Below, piece by piece: positions 45,880-57,983 of a DNA stretch of 64,000 nt (the first letter of the stretch is position 1; each line of letters begins with the position of its first letter). The notes under the pieces were generated by a model, which worked only from the letters and a program-made list of their open reading frames with translations, was not told the DNA's origin and searched no databases. Source of the DNA: Batkoa obscura. Its lineage: Eukaryota > Entomophthoromycota > Entomophthoromycetes > Entomophthorales > Batkoaceae. Location of the stretch: NCBI GenBank assembly GCA_030770535.1, contig JASVEC010000008.1, positions 434,001 to 498,000 on the forward strand. Reading direction: 5' to 3'. The position numbers and the translations under genes were made by a program.

Positions 45880-48800
45880 ATTAATTAAATGTTTACCTTT
45901 TTAAAAAGTATAAATAAATTGTTGGGATTTAAAAGATAAGTAATAGAGAGGAAAGTTAATTTAAGACTTTATAAAAAAGTAGAAAAAATCAAAATTGTTG
46001 CAATTTTATGAAAAATTGATTATTGAAGTTCATTATTTGTTGTATTTATACTTTGAAGCAAGATTTATACTGTGTGGATAATTTACCGGGAGGTAGCGAG
46101 CTTGGAATAGGTGAATTTTCCCTAATTTGGTAAATAGATTGATTTGCTTAAAAATAGAATTATTTATTTATTTATTTATTTAAGAGCTTGGGTTAAGCTT
46201 ATCCCTTTTTAGAATAGGTTTCAAAAACTTGGCCAATCAACTGATAGAATTTATTCTCTCAGGTCTCATAATTTTAGAATTTTTAAGTTGGAGCATGAAC
46301 ATCGAATGATATATAGTGGATTTAGGGGCCAAAAGCTTTTAACTGTGATATAAAAAATAAGTGATTGACAGCCGAGTGGGAACAAAACATTCATTTTTGT
46401 ATTAAGGGGCATATTGCTTATTATAGGAAATGTCAAGCAAAACTTAATAAATTGTATTTTTTACTTTTTTTTGATGTTCTGTACTGTGGCTTCAAATTCA
46501 AAAAGCTTGTGAATAGAATCATATCAAACTATTCATGAAACAAAGGTAATTTGATTTCATTATTCCTAATATACTTTATTGACTGTGGGGTAGGAAAGCT
46601 GAAGTAAAAATACAATAAAATCTAGACAAGTAGCTTTATAATATTTTAATATAGTATATTTTTTGTTTTAACTTTTGTGATAATGCAACAAGTTGTATTT
46701 TAATAAGTTTGTTTCAAAAGTAAGGGTTCTTTATTCCATTAAGGGTTAATTTTAAAAGGCAGGAGAAAATATTTCTAATTTTAAATTATTTCACCTGATC
46801 TAAAGTTGGTCAAAAGCGTCTATAATACACAACATTTAAGCTATAATCAAATATTTACTAACTTTAATTTACTACTGGGTTATTATTGTGTCTGTATACA
46901 AAGTATTCATACATACTTTACGTTTATAGTTATTTTTATAAGAAAAAGTATTAATTTTTGTATAATTAATATATCACAAATAGCTGATATTATTATGTAT
47001 CAAATGTTAGCTCAAAACCTGTTATTCATAAGTTTAAATAGAAGAATACAGCTCAGTTGATTGAATAATTAACCTTATGAACTTGTATCCTAACAAAGGG
47101 CAACTCATTATAAGATCATCGGGTTAAAGAAGTGGATTTGAAAAAATAAAGTCACACATTATTTTATTGTAGGGAAAATGGACGGATAAAGCTATTTAAA
47201 AAAGTAGCTGTTACTTATTAAATTGAATAAAAGCGAGGAATATAAAAATAAATTAAAGATCAGAATATGGTTATTGCATGACTTGAAAATATTTATTTTT
47301 TAAGATTGAAATGATCGAATTTACTTGAACCTTTATTATGTAGAATAAAATACTAATATAACTTTATTCAGTTATTGTTATGGTTTAAAAGGATAAATAA
47401 TAACTTCTAATATAATATTAATATAAAACAAAATTTTTAATATATATTTATTATATTATTTATAAAAGTAATAAATGTTGTTTAATTTTATAATGAATTA
47501 TATTCTCCGAATTTCATTTATGCAAGAGAAAGTCAGTAGAAACCGTAAATTATTGAAAATTTCATTTTGAAATCAAGTTTAAGTCAAAAAAAATTGATGC
47601 TTTGATGATAATCAATTCTTCACTTTGTAATAGAAATTTAATTGGATAATTTACTTTTTTTTTAAATTCGATGGTTTTACAGGGAGAATGAATGCTCCAA
47701 AAATAGTACAACTATAAATTCAAAGTATGATTTTATTTGAAATCCACGGTAGAGATGATAAGCTCCTAAATGTTTTATTCATGGGAAAAAGATAACAAAA
47801 TGGCAAGAGGTTTATAGATAAGGATGGAATATAGCCCGGTTAAGGAAATTTATTTAGATTTTAAGGAGGTTTTCATGGATAAAGTCTTCTGATGACTTGG
47901 AACACTCATACCAGGTTGACCTATGACTAGTTTTTTAATAAAGTCATATTTCCTGTGTAATGTAGTAACAAGATTCTTTAAAATATATATTTGTGACAGT
48001 AAATTGAGGATGAAAAGAAAGAAAGGAGAGAATGATTTGAATCATAAATCAACTACAAAAATTCCAATTTCCCATGTTTAGATTTCTTATCAGCTCTTTA
48101 GTTATAGTTTGAAATTTGAGATAGCAAAATAATTAAATAATGACGACAATGACAATGTGATCTTTATAATAGTTTCCAATAGCTTACTTTAATTGACACT
48201 TGGTCAGAGATTTTTTAATACTCAAGTTGCTATATTGAATGTACTTGTATTGCTTGATTTAATTAAAGAGATGAATCAACTCCAACCCAAGATCCATCAT
48301 TTTTTCGATTCCAGTTTATAACAAAAGAAATATTAAGTTTTTTTGTAACCATCATATCTTTTAATAAAACAAATAAAAACGTTATTAGTTCCTGTGATGT
48401 TTTTTGAATATTTTGGTAAAAAAAACAGTTTTATAGTATAAAAGGAAATCGGCTAACAAATACAACTGATTTTTAACCAAAATAGCGTTTTTTTGATTGG
48501 AACTTATTTTATCTAATAATAGTTATCTTTGATTATTTTATTTGTATTACAAGGACATTTTTGTTGCTATATTAAGATTATAAATGTCATGTTTTTTAAA
48601 ATATGGGAATATATTTTTTTATTTAAGACTTTTACTGATAATCTTTCCACTTAAATAGCGTTTAAAGATGGAAAAAGTGATGAAACCAAGAAAAATATCC
48701 CCATATAGTCTTTTTTAAGGTAAATTTACTTTTTGCAAATTTCATAAAAAAAATGGACTTTACTTTTAGCTTTAGACAAAACTAAGTAAATGCAGTAGCT

Positions 48801-49348
48801 AGCTTTATAATCAAACTTATTCAAGTTCAATTAATGTATTATTAAAAAACAGACCAATGTATCAATAACATTAACTATACTTATTTTAATTTTTTACTTT
48901 ATATATTATTGGAATATTATAAAAAAGACTTGAAAATAGTAGGCATTTATTCACTTTATCCAACACTGTACACGAAAATTTTAATAGTTTTGATTAATAT
49001 TATTATTTTTAATAAACTAATTTAACTAATTTAAGCTTTACAAATAAATTTTATTTACTTTAATTAATTCAGCTAATTTAACTAATAAGGAAGCAATAAT
49101 ATTACCGACTATATTAAAAATGTCGTTTAACAGCAGCTTTATAAGCCATTGTACATGAAATAATTTAATGAACAGAAAAATACAATTATCATTTTCATAG
49201 CATTTATGCTTAATTATTATTTTTCCAATAAATCAAAATCGGAAAAAAGTTGAACCTTGGGTATAAACTAGCCGAAACAATAAATATAAATGAGTAATAT
49301 AAATATAAAAAAAATATAAAAATAGTCGACTATTTTGATTAAATAATA
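45880..49348. other. Long intergenic region
   Basis: About 3.5 kb. It has a (TTTA)n run near 46160-46182 and MITE copy 9. No convincing frame, tRNA or rRNA seen on either strand. Confidence 0.5.
48602..48705 (+). mobile_element. Short TIR element (MITE), copy 9
   Basis: Ends TATGGGAATAT and ATATCCCCATA; core CCACTTAAATAGCGTTTAAA. Confidence 0.86.
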
Positions 49349-50404
49349 ATGAACATACAATACATGGTCTATTTAGTGATCTCAACGATTTCACTATTTA
49401 CGAACCTGTTATTAATTGGTATAATCTCAACTAAACTAACTGTAAAAAACAATTCAGAGCTAATGACAATAATAATAATAGCTATCAATGATACTATTTT
49501 CTACCTTACAGTCATTTCACATATATTGTTAGCTCAATATAGGTTAATTACAATCGATAACGGGCTATTACTTTCTAATCCAACTTGGTACTGTCCCTTA
49601 AATTACACCCTGATAGCCACTTCTGGTGTTACCTCCGTTGAGTTAGCTGCTTTATTAAGTATTATAAGATACGTTAAAATTTGCATGTTTAAGCGAGTGA
49701 CATTGGTGAAATTTTATGTATTAATAGCATCATCCGTTATATCATCATTTGTACTGTCTAGTTTACATGGTTATTATAATTCGTATTCATGGTCTGAATC
49801 AGATTTTTATTGTGTACCAAATATCAATATTCAAAAGAGTAATAAGTTTTATGTTATCTTTTTCTTTTCAATTATTCTAGTAAGGATGTCACTCTGCTTA
49901 CCCATTATTTGCTTCTGTTACTTAAATATCACCCTCGCTTACTTTAAAATAATAGATCCTTCTATTATTGGTGATACTATGACTACAAACTCAAACCTAA
50001 ACTCAAGCCTTAGTAATCATCAATTTAATAACGGTAATAGCAATAATAAACACGATTTCATGGTTGATTGGGAACCAAGAAACTCAATGCCACGACAACA
50101 AAAGCAAGGAATCATACTCCCCTTAAACTCAAACGAAACTCAGTTACCACTTGATAATCAGTTAAGGTTGAGAAAAACTGCATTGGCTTTAAAAATAAGT
50201 GTCATAATATTAAGTTATATTTCATGTTTATTACCAAGCTTAATAATAGTCTTATTAAGTTTAACTCAAAAGAATATTGTCATATACTATACCTTTTATT
50301 CCAATTGTCTTATTTTATGTATAGGGCTCACTTCTTCATGTTTTATATTATTGATCCATCAGTCAATTCAAAAGTGTTTTTTAAAAATTTTCAAATTTAA
50401 CTAA
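49349..50404 (+). CDS. Seven-transmembrane receptor, array member 1
   Basis: 351 residues, no introns. Seven hydrophobic segments; TM1 begins within the first ten residues, as in small rhodopsin-like receptors. The first extracellular loop has NPTWYC and the second SDFYCVP, giving the two cysteines of the conserved disulfide. TM3 ends LLSIIRYVKIC, a reduced form of the DRY motif (Arg and Tyr kept, acidic residue lost). A basic LRLRKTALALK precedes TM6 and the last helix ends FILLIHQSIQK. The long polar loop 3 varies most among the paralogs. Probably a chemosensory or environmental receptor; ligand and partner unknown. Confidence 0.78.
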   Translation: MNIQYMVYLVISTISLFTNLLLIGIISTKLTVKNNSELMTIIIIAINDTIFYLTVISHILLAQYRLITIDNGLLLSNPTWYCPLNYTLIATSGVTSVELAALLSIIRYVKICMFKRVTLVKFYVLIASSVISSFVLSSLHGYYNSYSWSESDFYCVPNINIQKSNKFYVIFFFSIILVRMSLCLPIICFCYLNITLAYFKIIDPSIIGDTMTTNSNLNSSLSNHQFNNGNSNNKHDFMVDWEPRNSMPRQQKQGIILPLNSNETQLPLDNQLRLRKTALALKISVIILSYISCLLPSLIIVLLSLTQKNIVIYYTFYSNCLILCIGLTSSCFILLIHQSIQKCFLKIFKFN

Positions 50405-51489
50405 ATATCTATTGTTTATAAAAAGAACCCTTTACTTAAAAGTGTAACTACTCTTATTTTAAAAATCTATTTTTTTATTTACTTAACTGAGACTTTTTGT
50501 AATATATTTGTCCTTTAAAAAAAACTATTCTAATGTTATTATTTTTTTTATAACCCTTCATTATTACCAACATCAAACTATTATTCATTTGCCAATTTTA
50601 TTAATACGATCATTTCATTTAAATCTTATCACCCTTCACATTTGCTCATTGTCTCAAAGTCATAAATTTTCTAATTTATTACTCTATTTTCTAGCTGTTT
50701 ATTCTTGTTTCTTTATTACTACTGCCTCATTAGCCATTATCATATATTATGTATTATTATATATTATTATATATTATCTATTATTATATGTTATTATATA
50801 TTATGTATTATTATATATTATTATATATTATTATATATTATCTATTATTATATATTATTATATATTATAATACTCTGCTTTTTCTCAAAAAAGTATCATC
50901 ATTGGCAACTATCCTTAATTAACTTCACCACCATTTTTTAAAGTATCATTTTTATTATGCACTTTATTAACTTTATTTTTAAATCATAGTCTGATCAATA
51001 CTTTTATAGTATTATGAGTCTTTATTTAAGCTCATTTTATTTATGATATAGTTATTATAGTTAAACAGACTCTCTTGCTTTTTTCATACTACACAAAAAA
51101 GCTAGTTTATTTACATTTTCACTTTTTATTGGATCAAAGTTGCGAGCAAAAATGTATTTGTCTGAGTTGTAGCTGGGCTAATGACAAGTGATACAGGTGC
51201 CAGATTATACACCCCCTTTTAACTTTTGTTCTTCCTTACCTTTATAGTTTAGTATTATTATTATCTGTTAATAAATATTTGAAAACTATTTATATCTTTT
51301 AAGAGTACGAAACAATGCTAATATTTTTAGCGATATTTCTAATATAAGTTGTCTTTTCATACTAATTTGATTTAAGCTTATGACGATTTAAAAAGATACT
51401 TTTAAATTATAATTTAAAATGGTATAACTAACCAGAATATTTATAAATGAAAAAAATAAAGTATTTTTAATTTTAACTTTATAACGCCA
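50405..51489. other. Spacer with a homogenised repeat block
   Basis: From about 50591 onward this spacer is practically identical to 56029-56927 (constant offset 5438 bases). It includes a (TAT)-rich microsatellite at 50741-50876. Short open frames in the microsatellite are artefacts. Confidence 0.8.
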
Positions 51490-51636
51490 ATGGGTATTGA
51501 ATATATTATCTATTTAACCATATCGATTATATCACTATCAATAAATATACTAATAATCAGTATTATCTTAACCAAACTAATAATAAAAAACAATTTAGAG
51601 TTAACAATAATAACAATGATAGTTGTCAGTAATATT
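50591..51636 (+). repeat. 1.05 kb near-identical block, copy A
   Basis: Covers spacer, promoter and the first 49 codons of the broken receptor. The match to 56029-57074 ends abruptly inside TM2, where the two genes return to ordinary paralog divergence. Confidence 0.9.
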
Positions 51637-52534
51637 ATTTACTATCTAACATCTATTTCATATTTAACATTAGCCAAGTATGGGATGATTATAGTTGATA
51701 AAGAGTTACTATTAATTAACCCAATCTGGTATTGTGCCTTAAACTTTAGTCTGACCTCTACCTCTACTACCTCTATCGAATGGGTTACTTTATTGAGTAT
51801 TGTAAGCTACATTAAAATTTGTTTACATAAACAAGTGATACTGATGCAATATTGCCTATTAATAGCATTATCTATAATATCATTATTAACGCCATCTAGT
51901 TTATGTTTACTATAACTCGTATACATGGCATGAAAGCGATTTTTATTGCATACCAAATTTTGATATTGAAGACAAAAATAAGTTTTATCTTATAGTTTAT
52001 TATTCTTTTATTTAATTTGATATCTTGATATGGTTACCTATTATTTGTTTTTGTCATTCAAATATTGTTCTTTCTTACTTTAGAATATTGAATCCTTCAA
52101 CTGCTCTTAATACTATCATTACAAGTTCAAATTTGACTCCAAGTAGTTATCAGCTTATTTATAACAATAAAAATAATAGACATTGTAATTTTACAAATAA
52201 TAGAGAAATAAACCATTCAACAATAATATATCAGAATCAAGGAACTATACTTTCACTAAATTCAAACGAATCTCAATCACCAACAGCTACTCAACTAAGA
52301 TTGAAAAAAATCAAGTTAGTCATAAAAATAAGTTTTATATTGATAAGTTACTTGCTATGTTTAATCCTGCATTTAACAATAGCTTTAATAAGTTTAGAGG
52401 AGACGAAAACTACTATAAATTACTCATTTTGTTCTAGTTGCCTTTTATTATGCTTGGGGCTCACCTCTTCATGTTTTACATTATCAATTCATCAACCTAC
52501 TCAAAAATGTTTCAAATTAAAACAAAGTTTTTAG
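51490..52534 (+). pseudogene. Seven-transmembrane receptor, array member 2, broken
   Basis: Reads like its sisters up to SLLTPSSL near 51900, where a two-base loss relative to the 56.9 kb paralog shifts the frame. The downstream frame continues YNSYTWHESDFYCIPNF and reaches a stop in the middle of TM5 near 52015 before continuing from WLPIICFCHSN to the normal end IHQPTQKCF. The two lesions leave everything else alignable, so inactivation is recent. The promoter and first 49 codons are identical to the intact member at 56928. Confidence 0.85.
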
Positions 52535-54268
52535 TATTTGTAAAAATGAGTTTTTGCTTCTGTCTACTTCTCTTTCAAAAAGTCTAGATCCCATGAGGGA
52601 CAAAAGGCTTATTGAACAAAAACAAATTTACGAATGGAATTCGGGAGCTAATTAGAGAGAGCTTTGACGCCAAAGGCATTAGATCATAACCTTTTGATCT
52701 TCCACTAGATATTATTGACTCGTATAATGCGTTGTTCTACATATAGATGAAGTGTTGATAGATCAGCTTCATCGTCATAACCAAATACCCACAGTTAGAT
52801 TGGTAAATATTCCAAAGTAAAGATCCAAAGAAATGAATAGCGAAGGTATACTTAAAGTATTGTAATCCTGTTTTATATAACATATTTTTGTTTAATTGAA
52901 ACATTTTAATGTAAGCGTTTTCTATTCGAATAGCTAAATTATACTTATCAATAAAGTACTAATGCCATTCTTTATTTTTTACTTTTTTACCATTTTGATT
53001 TAATATCATTATTATCAAATTCATCTTATTAATCGTTTAGCATTAATGCCACTGTTTTTTTAAATGAAGCAATTTTATTTATTTATTTGGTACTATAAAG
53101 TCATAAACTTCAAACTATTAATTCTTTTTTCTGGCCTTTTTATTCCTTCGGTTCTACCCGTCCACTCATTCATCAACTTCTCACTGTTTAAAGGGCTAAA
53201 CCCTAAACTCTCAGCTATGTCATAAATGTCTACCTATACACTATCTACTCCTCTAGGCATAATTGTCCAACTCAAACCTATTCAAACCAAATGTCTACAT
53301 CGTTAAGATTTATTTCTCACCCATCTCCATAGATTTATTTCTTAGAACATAGCGTTACAGCTGTGGATCCATATTGGTATCTTTTTTGAGATTAATCAAG
53401 TTCCATTCCTTCACCTGATTACATTAATAAGGTGATTTATTCTGATTTTGAAGCATCACCACTATCTGATCCCTAGCCTTCTCCATGGGTTTATTGACTT
53501 TTCATAAAACTCGTATCAAGTTAGTTTACAGCTGCAGCAGTTTCTTTGAGGCCTAATTAGCCCCTCATTTAGAAAATAAAATTATATTATATTCGGATAA
53601 AGCATAAGGATTAGGGATTAAAAAAATTGGCTACATAAGCAGTTAGCTTTGAAAATCAATGCTAAAAAAGTCGCAAAAGAGTTGTTATAGCTGTGATTAA
53701 AAGTTAGATGCTTTTATAGGTTAGTTTATACCCAAAATTAGAGCTTTTAAACAACACATAAAAAGCGAGCAATTTTTTTATGTTTTCGAAATTCTAACCT
53801 AAGCCATGCCAAAAGAGGCCCAACTAATCAAATTGAAACTACTGCTTTGTCAACAATAATTTGATTAGTCAAAATTAAGGCATGTTGGCAGAAATTTATA
53901 CTGAATATAATTAAGGAAAACGTATTAATACGTTTTCCGACAACAATAGGAGGATGTTTTTTTTGGTTTCATTATTCTTTCTATCTTTTAAGCACTATTT
54001 AAGTGGAAAAATTGTTAGTAAAATTCTTAAACATAAAAATACATCCCCATATGCTAACCACTTCTACTGATTTTTCATTTGCATGAAATCTCTCAGCAGG
54101 AACGGACCTGCCTAAAATTAGCATTAACACCTTAATAAGTAAGCCAGGTTACTATTTAAAGAAGAGTTAATGCTATTCTAAAATAGCTATTCTAATTGTC
54201 AATTTATAATACCTTATAACTCTATGTTTACAGCTTAAAATAAAAAACTTTCCTTTTCTTTTATAACA
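52535..54268. other. Spacer with richer-GC patch and a MITE
   Basis: 53.08-53.58 kb is noticeably less AT-rich than its surroundings and reads like decayed coding sequence on the minus strand, but I could not name a family. MITE copy 10 lies near the next gene. Confidence 0.45.
53947..54051 (-). mobile_element. Short TIR element (MITE), copy 10
   Basis: Ends TAGGAGGATGTTTTTTTTGG and TACATCCCCATA. About 220 bases before the start of receptor member 3. Confidence 0.86.
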
Positions 54269-55318
54269 ATGATCATAGAATACATAGTCTATATAGTGAT
54301 TTCGACAATTTCGCTATCAACGAATCTATTAATAATCAGCATAATATTGAATAAATTAACTATAAAAAACAATTTAGAATTAATAGTTATAATGATAATA
54401 ACTACCAATGACATTATTTTTAATCTAGTATCCATTTTACATATAGCAATAGCTGACTATGGTATAATTTCAGTTGACAATGAATTACAAGTATCCAATC
54501 CAACTTGGTATTGTCCCTTAAATTTCACCTTAATATCTACTACTATTCTTACCTCCATCGAGCTAGCTGCTTTATTGAGTATTATAAGATATCTTAAAAT
54601 TTGTTTGTATAAGCAAATAATATCAATAAATTATTATATAATAATAGCATTATCTATTTCACTATCGGTATTTCTATCTAGCTTACACAGTTATTATGGC
54701 TCATATTTATGGCATGAAGCAGACTTTTATTGTGTACCAGGTATAAGTGTTCATAAAGGCAATAAGCCTTACTTTGTGTTTTTTTATTCTATCATGTCAA
54801 TAAGAATTTTAATCTGTTTACCTATTATTTGTTTTTGTTATTCAAATGTCACCTTTGCTTACTTTAGAATAATGAACCCTTCTATTATATACAGTTCTGC
54901 TTCTGCAAATCCGAATTTATATTTTAGTAACTATCGGTTAAATGACAATGACGATAATGTACATTACAGTTTTATAAACGACGAGGAAACAAACAGTCCA
55001 TTGACAATACAACAAAACCAAGGAGCTATTCTTGAATTAATTTCAAACAAATCTCAGTCATTAAAAATTGGTCAGTTAAGATCAAAAAAAATTAAATTAG
55101 TATTGAAGATAAGTGCAGTGATGATAAGCTATATGGTATTTTTATTACCAGATGTGATAGCAGCCCTATTGAGTTTAACAGAGACAAATTTCGTTGTAAT
55201 TACCACTTTTTACTCTAATTGTTTTATATTATTTTTAGGGGTCACCTCTTCATCTTTTATTCTATTAATTCACCAACCAATTCAAGATTGTCTTTTAAAG
55301 CTGTTAAAGATAAAATAA
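54269..55318 (+). CDS. Seven-transmembrane receptor, array member 3
   Basis: 349 residues, no introns, same build as member 1: NPTWYCPLNF and ADFYCVPGI cysteines, TM3 end LLSIIRYLKICL, PIICFCYSNVTFAYF in TM5, basic LRSKKIKLVLK before TM6, and FILLIHQPIQD at the end. Start is the ATG at the first in-frame position after an A-rich leader. It has its own upstream sequence, unlike members 2 and 4. Confidence 0.78.
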   Translation: MIIEYIVYIVISTISLSTNLLIISIILNKLTIKNNLELIVIMIITTNDIIFNLVSILHIAIADYGIISVDNELQVSNPTWYCPLNFTLISTTILTSIELAALLSIIRYLKICLYKQIISINYYIIIALSISLSVFLSSLHSYYGSYLWHEADFYCVPGISVHKGNKPYFVFFYSIMSIRILICLPIICFCYSNVTFAYFRIMNPSIIYSSASANPNLYFSNYRLNDNDDNVHYSFINDEETNSPLTIQQNQGAILELISNKSQSLKIGQLRSKKIKLVLKISAVMISYMVFLLPDVIAALLSLTETNFVVITTFYSNCFILFLGVTSSSFILLIHQPIQDCLLKLLKIK

Positions 55319-56927
55319 AAAATCTTTATTTATAAAAATCTTTTTTATTATATGAAACATTGGGACATGTCTTTCTTGTTCATTTCCGATCTATTCTCTA
55401 ATACAAATGAATTTATTGTTATTTTTATGGCTACCTGCATTGCGCGGGCCATTCATTGGGATTTTCATAACCTATATTATGAATCCATCCTAATCCTATC
55501 ACCTTTTAAAGTCCTTCTGGCTGAATGATGTGAGTTTTTGTATAAAGAGTTTGAATACATTTACCACCAAACTAAGTTCAACCAAAAGTCGCTTGGTTGC
55601 CTCCTTTCTGTGTGATGGCCCAAAGCGAACTTGTTCCTTGGTATTTTTAAATTCTTATAATACTTTACCTTTCTATACCTTATTTCTCTTTTAAAGTCTA
55701 ATTTTCTTAAATAAATGGGGATGTATTTTTTTGTTTGAGAATTTTACTAACAATTTTTCCACTTAAATAGCACTTAAAAGATAGAAAAAGTGATGAAGCC
55801 AAAAAAACACCCCCAAATCATATCATCCTTTTGGATGTCAAATCGAAAAAAAATATTTTTTATTTAAAAAACTTATCCTTTATTTTTATTTACTTAGCTG
55901 AAGTTTTTTAAAATAAACTCTCCCTTAATAAATAATTAAATCGTTTTAATGCATTGACTTTTTAATATTCTTTGATTGTTATTATTAATATAATATCATT
56001 ATTATCAACACAAACTATTATTCATTTTGCCAATTTTATTAATACGATCATTTCATTTAAATCTTATCACCCTTCACATTTGCTCATTGTCTCAAAGTCA
56101 TAAATTTTCTAATTTATTACTCTATTTTCTAGCTGTTTATTCTTGTTTCTTTATTACTACTGCCTCATTAGCCATTATCATATATTATGTATTATTATAT
56201 ATTATTATATATTATCTATTATTATATGTTATTATATATTATGTATTATTATATATTATTATATATTATTATATATTATCTATTATTATATATTATTATA
56301 TATTATAATACTCTGCTTTTTCTCAAAAAAGTATCATCATTGGCAACTATCCTTAATTAACTTCACCACCATTTTTTAAAGTATCATTTTTATTATGCAC
56401 TTTATTAACTTTATTTTTAAATCATAGTCTGATCAATACTTTTATAGTATTATGAGTCTTTATTTAAGCTCATTTTATTTATGATATAGTTATTATAGTT
56501 AAACAGACTCTCTTGCTTTTTTCATACTACACAAAAAAGCTAGTTTATTTACATTTTCACTTTTTATTGGATCAAAGTTGCGAGCAAAAATGTATTTGTC
56601 TGAGTTGTAGCTGGGCTAATGACAAGTGATACAGGTGCCAGATTATACACCCCCTTTTAACTTTTGTTCTTCCTTACCTTTATAGTTTAGTATTATTATT
56701 ATCTGTTAATAAATATTTGAAAACTATTTATATCTTTTAAGAGTACGAAACAATGCTAATATTTTTAGCGATATTTCTAATATAAGTTGTCTTTTCATAC
56801 TAATTTGATTTAAGCTTATGACGATTTAAAAAGATACTTTTAAATTATAATTTAAAATGGTATAACTAACCAGAATATTTATAAATGAAAAAAATAAAGT
56901 ATTTTTAATTTTAACTTTATAACGCCA
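55319..56927. other. Spacer with MITE and repeat block
   Basis: First part (55.42-55.65 kb) is a richer-GC patch of unknown origin; then MITE copy 11; then the 1.05 kb block with a TAT-rich microsatellite at 56179-56314. Confidence 0.6.
55714..55816 (+). mobile_element. Short TIR element (MITE), copy 11
   Basis: Left end AATGGGGATGTATTTTTTTG, right end AACACCCCCAAA. Confidence 0.84.
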
Positions 56928-57074
56928 ATGGGTATTGAATATATTATCTATTTAACCATATCGATTATATCACTATCAATAAATATACTAATAATCAGTA
57001 TTATCTTAACCAAACTAATAATAAAAAACAATTTAGAGTTAACAATAATAACAATGATAGTTGTCAGTAATATT
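56029..57074 (+). repeat. 1.05 kb near-identical block, copy B
   Basis: Matches 50591-51636 at a constant offset, including the microsatellite and all spacer bases I compared, and runs into the first 49 codons of member 4. Confidence 0.9.
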
Positions 57075-57983
57075 GTTTATTATCTAATGGTCATATTACA
57101 TACAATAGTCGCTAAGTACGGCATAGCTACAGTCGATAACGAGTTGCTACTATCTAATCCAACTTGGTATTGCGCCTTAAATTTTAGCTTGACAGCTACC
57201 TCCGCTGCTACTTCCATTGAGTTAGTTACTTTATTGAGTATCGTAAGTTACATTAAAATTTGTTTACATAAACAAGTGACGTTGATGCGATACTACATAT
57301 TAATAGCACTATCTATTATACTATTATTAACGCTCTCTAGCTTAAATGCTTATTATAATTCGTATACATGGCATGAATTAGATCTTTATTGTGTACCCAA
57401 TTTTGGCATTGAGAAGAAAAATAAGCTTTATCTTATTTTTTATTATACAATTGTCGCATTTGGAATAATACTATGCCTACCTATTATTTGCTTTTGTTAT
57501 CTAAATATCACTTTTGTTTATTTCAAAATAATGGACCCCTCTATTGTCCTTAATACTACTGCTACAAATTCAAATTTATCCCCAATTAATTATCAGTTTA
57601 TTGGTAATAATGATAGCAACAGTGGACTGTGTAGTTTAATAAATGTTGGTGGGACAGACAGGTCAATAGCAGTACAACGAAATCAAGGAACTATATTTCA
57701 ACCAAACTCAAACGAATCTCAGTTATTAACAGCTACTCAATTAAGATTGAAAAAAATTAAATTAGTCTTAAAAATAAGCTTCATAATAATTAGCTATACA
57801 TTATGTTTACTACCAGACTTAATAATAATCTTATTAAGTTTAACTCAAAAGAATATCGTTATATATCATACTTTTTATTCCAACTGTCTTATATTATGCT
57901 TGGGGCTTACTTCCTCATGTTTTATTCTATTAATCCATCAACCAGTTCAAAAGTCTTTTTTTAAATGTTTCAAGTTAAAATAA
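56928..57983 (+). CDS. Seven-transmembrane receptor, array member 4
   Basis: 351 residues, no introns. NPTWYCALNF and LDLYCVPNF hold the disulfide cysteines, TM3 ends LLSIVSYIKICL (the Arg of the DRY motif is replaced by Ser), PIICFCYLNITFVYF is TM5, and the end is FILLIHQPVQKSF. Closest to the broken member 2 in TM3-TM4 and to member 1 in TM6-TM7 (LTQKNIVIY and FYSNCLILC shared), which suggests a mosaic history. Loss of the TM3 Arg raises doubt about classical G-protein coupling. Confidence 0.78.
   Translation: MGIEYIIYLTISIISLSINILIISIILTKLIIKNNLELTIITMIVVSNIVYYLMVILHTIVAKYGIATVDNELLLSNPTWYCALNFSLTATSAATSIELVTLLSIVSYIKICLHKQVTLMRYYILIALSIILLLTLSSLNAYYNSYTWHELDLYCVPNFGIEKKNKLYLIFYYTIVAFGIILCLPIICFCYLNITFVYFKIMDPSIVLNTTATNSNLSPINYQFIGNNDSNSGLCSLINVGGTDRSIAVQRNQGTIFQPNSNESQLLTATQLRLKKIKLVLKISFIIISYTLCLLPDLIIILLSLTQKNIVIYHTFYSNCLILCLGLTSSCFILLIHQPVQKSFFKCFKLK

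Noticed and set aside
46806-47060. 84-residue frame with hydrophobic stretch
   Set aside because: Lacks a good start context, no introns or homology signals, and AT-rich chance frames of this length are common here.
45880-49348. tRNA genes in the long spacers
   Set aside because: I looked for a T-loop GGTTCRA box and paired acceptor stems and found no complete cloverleaf.
50705-50941. Open frame rich in Ile and Tyr (and its twin at 56143)
   Set aside because: It is the translation of a TAT microsatellite; composition is an artefact.
53690-53790. Third copy of the TTGCAA-type element (TCGCAAAAG near 53685)
   Set aside because: Only one end resembles the family; interior blocks are missing.
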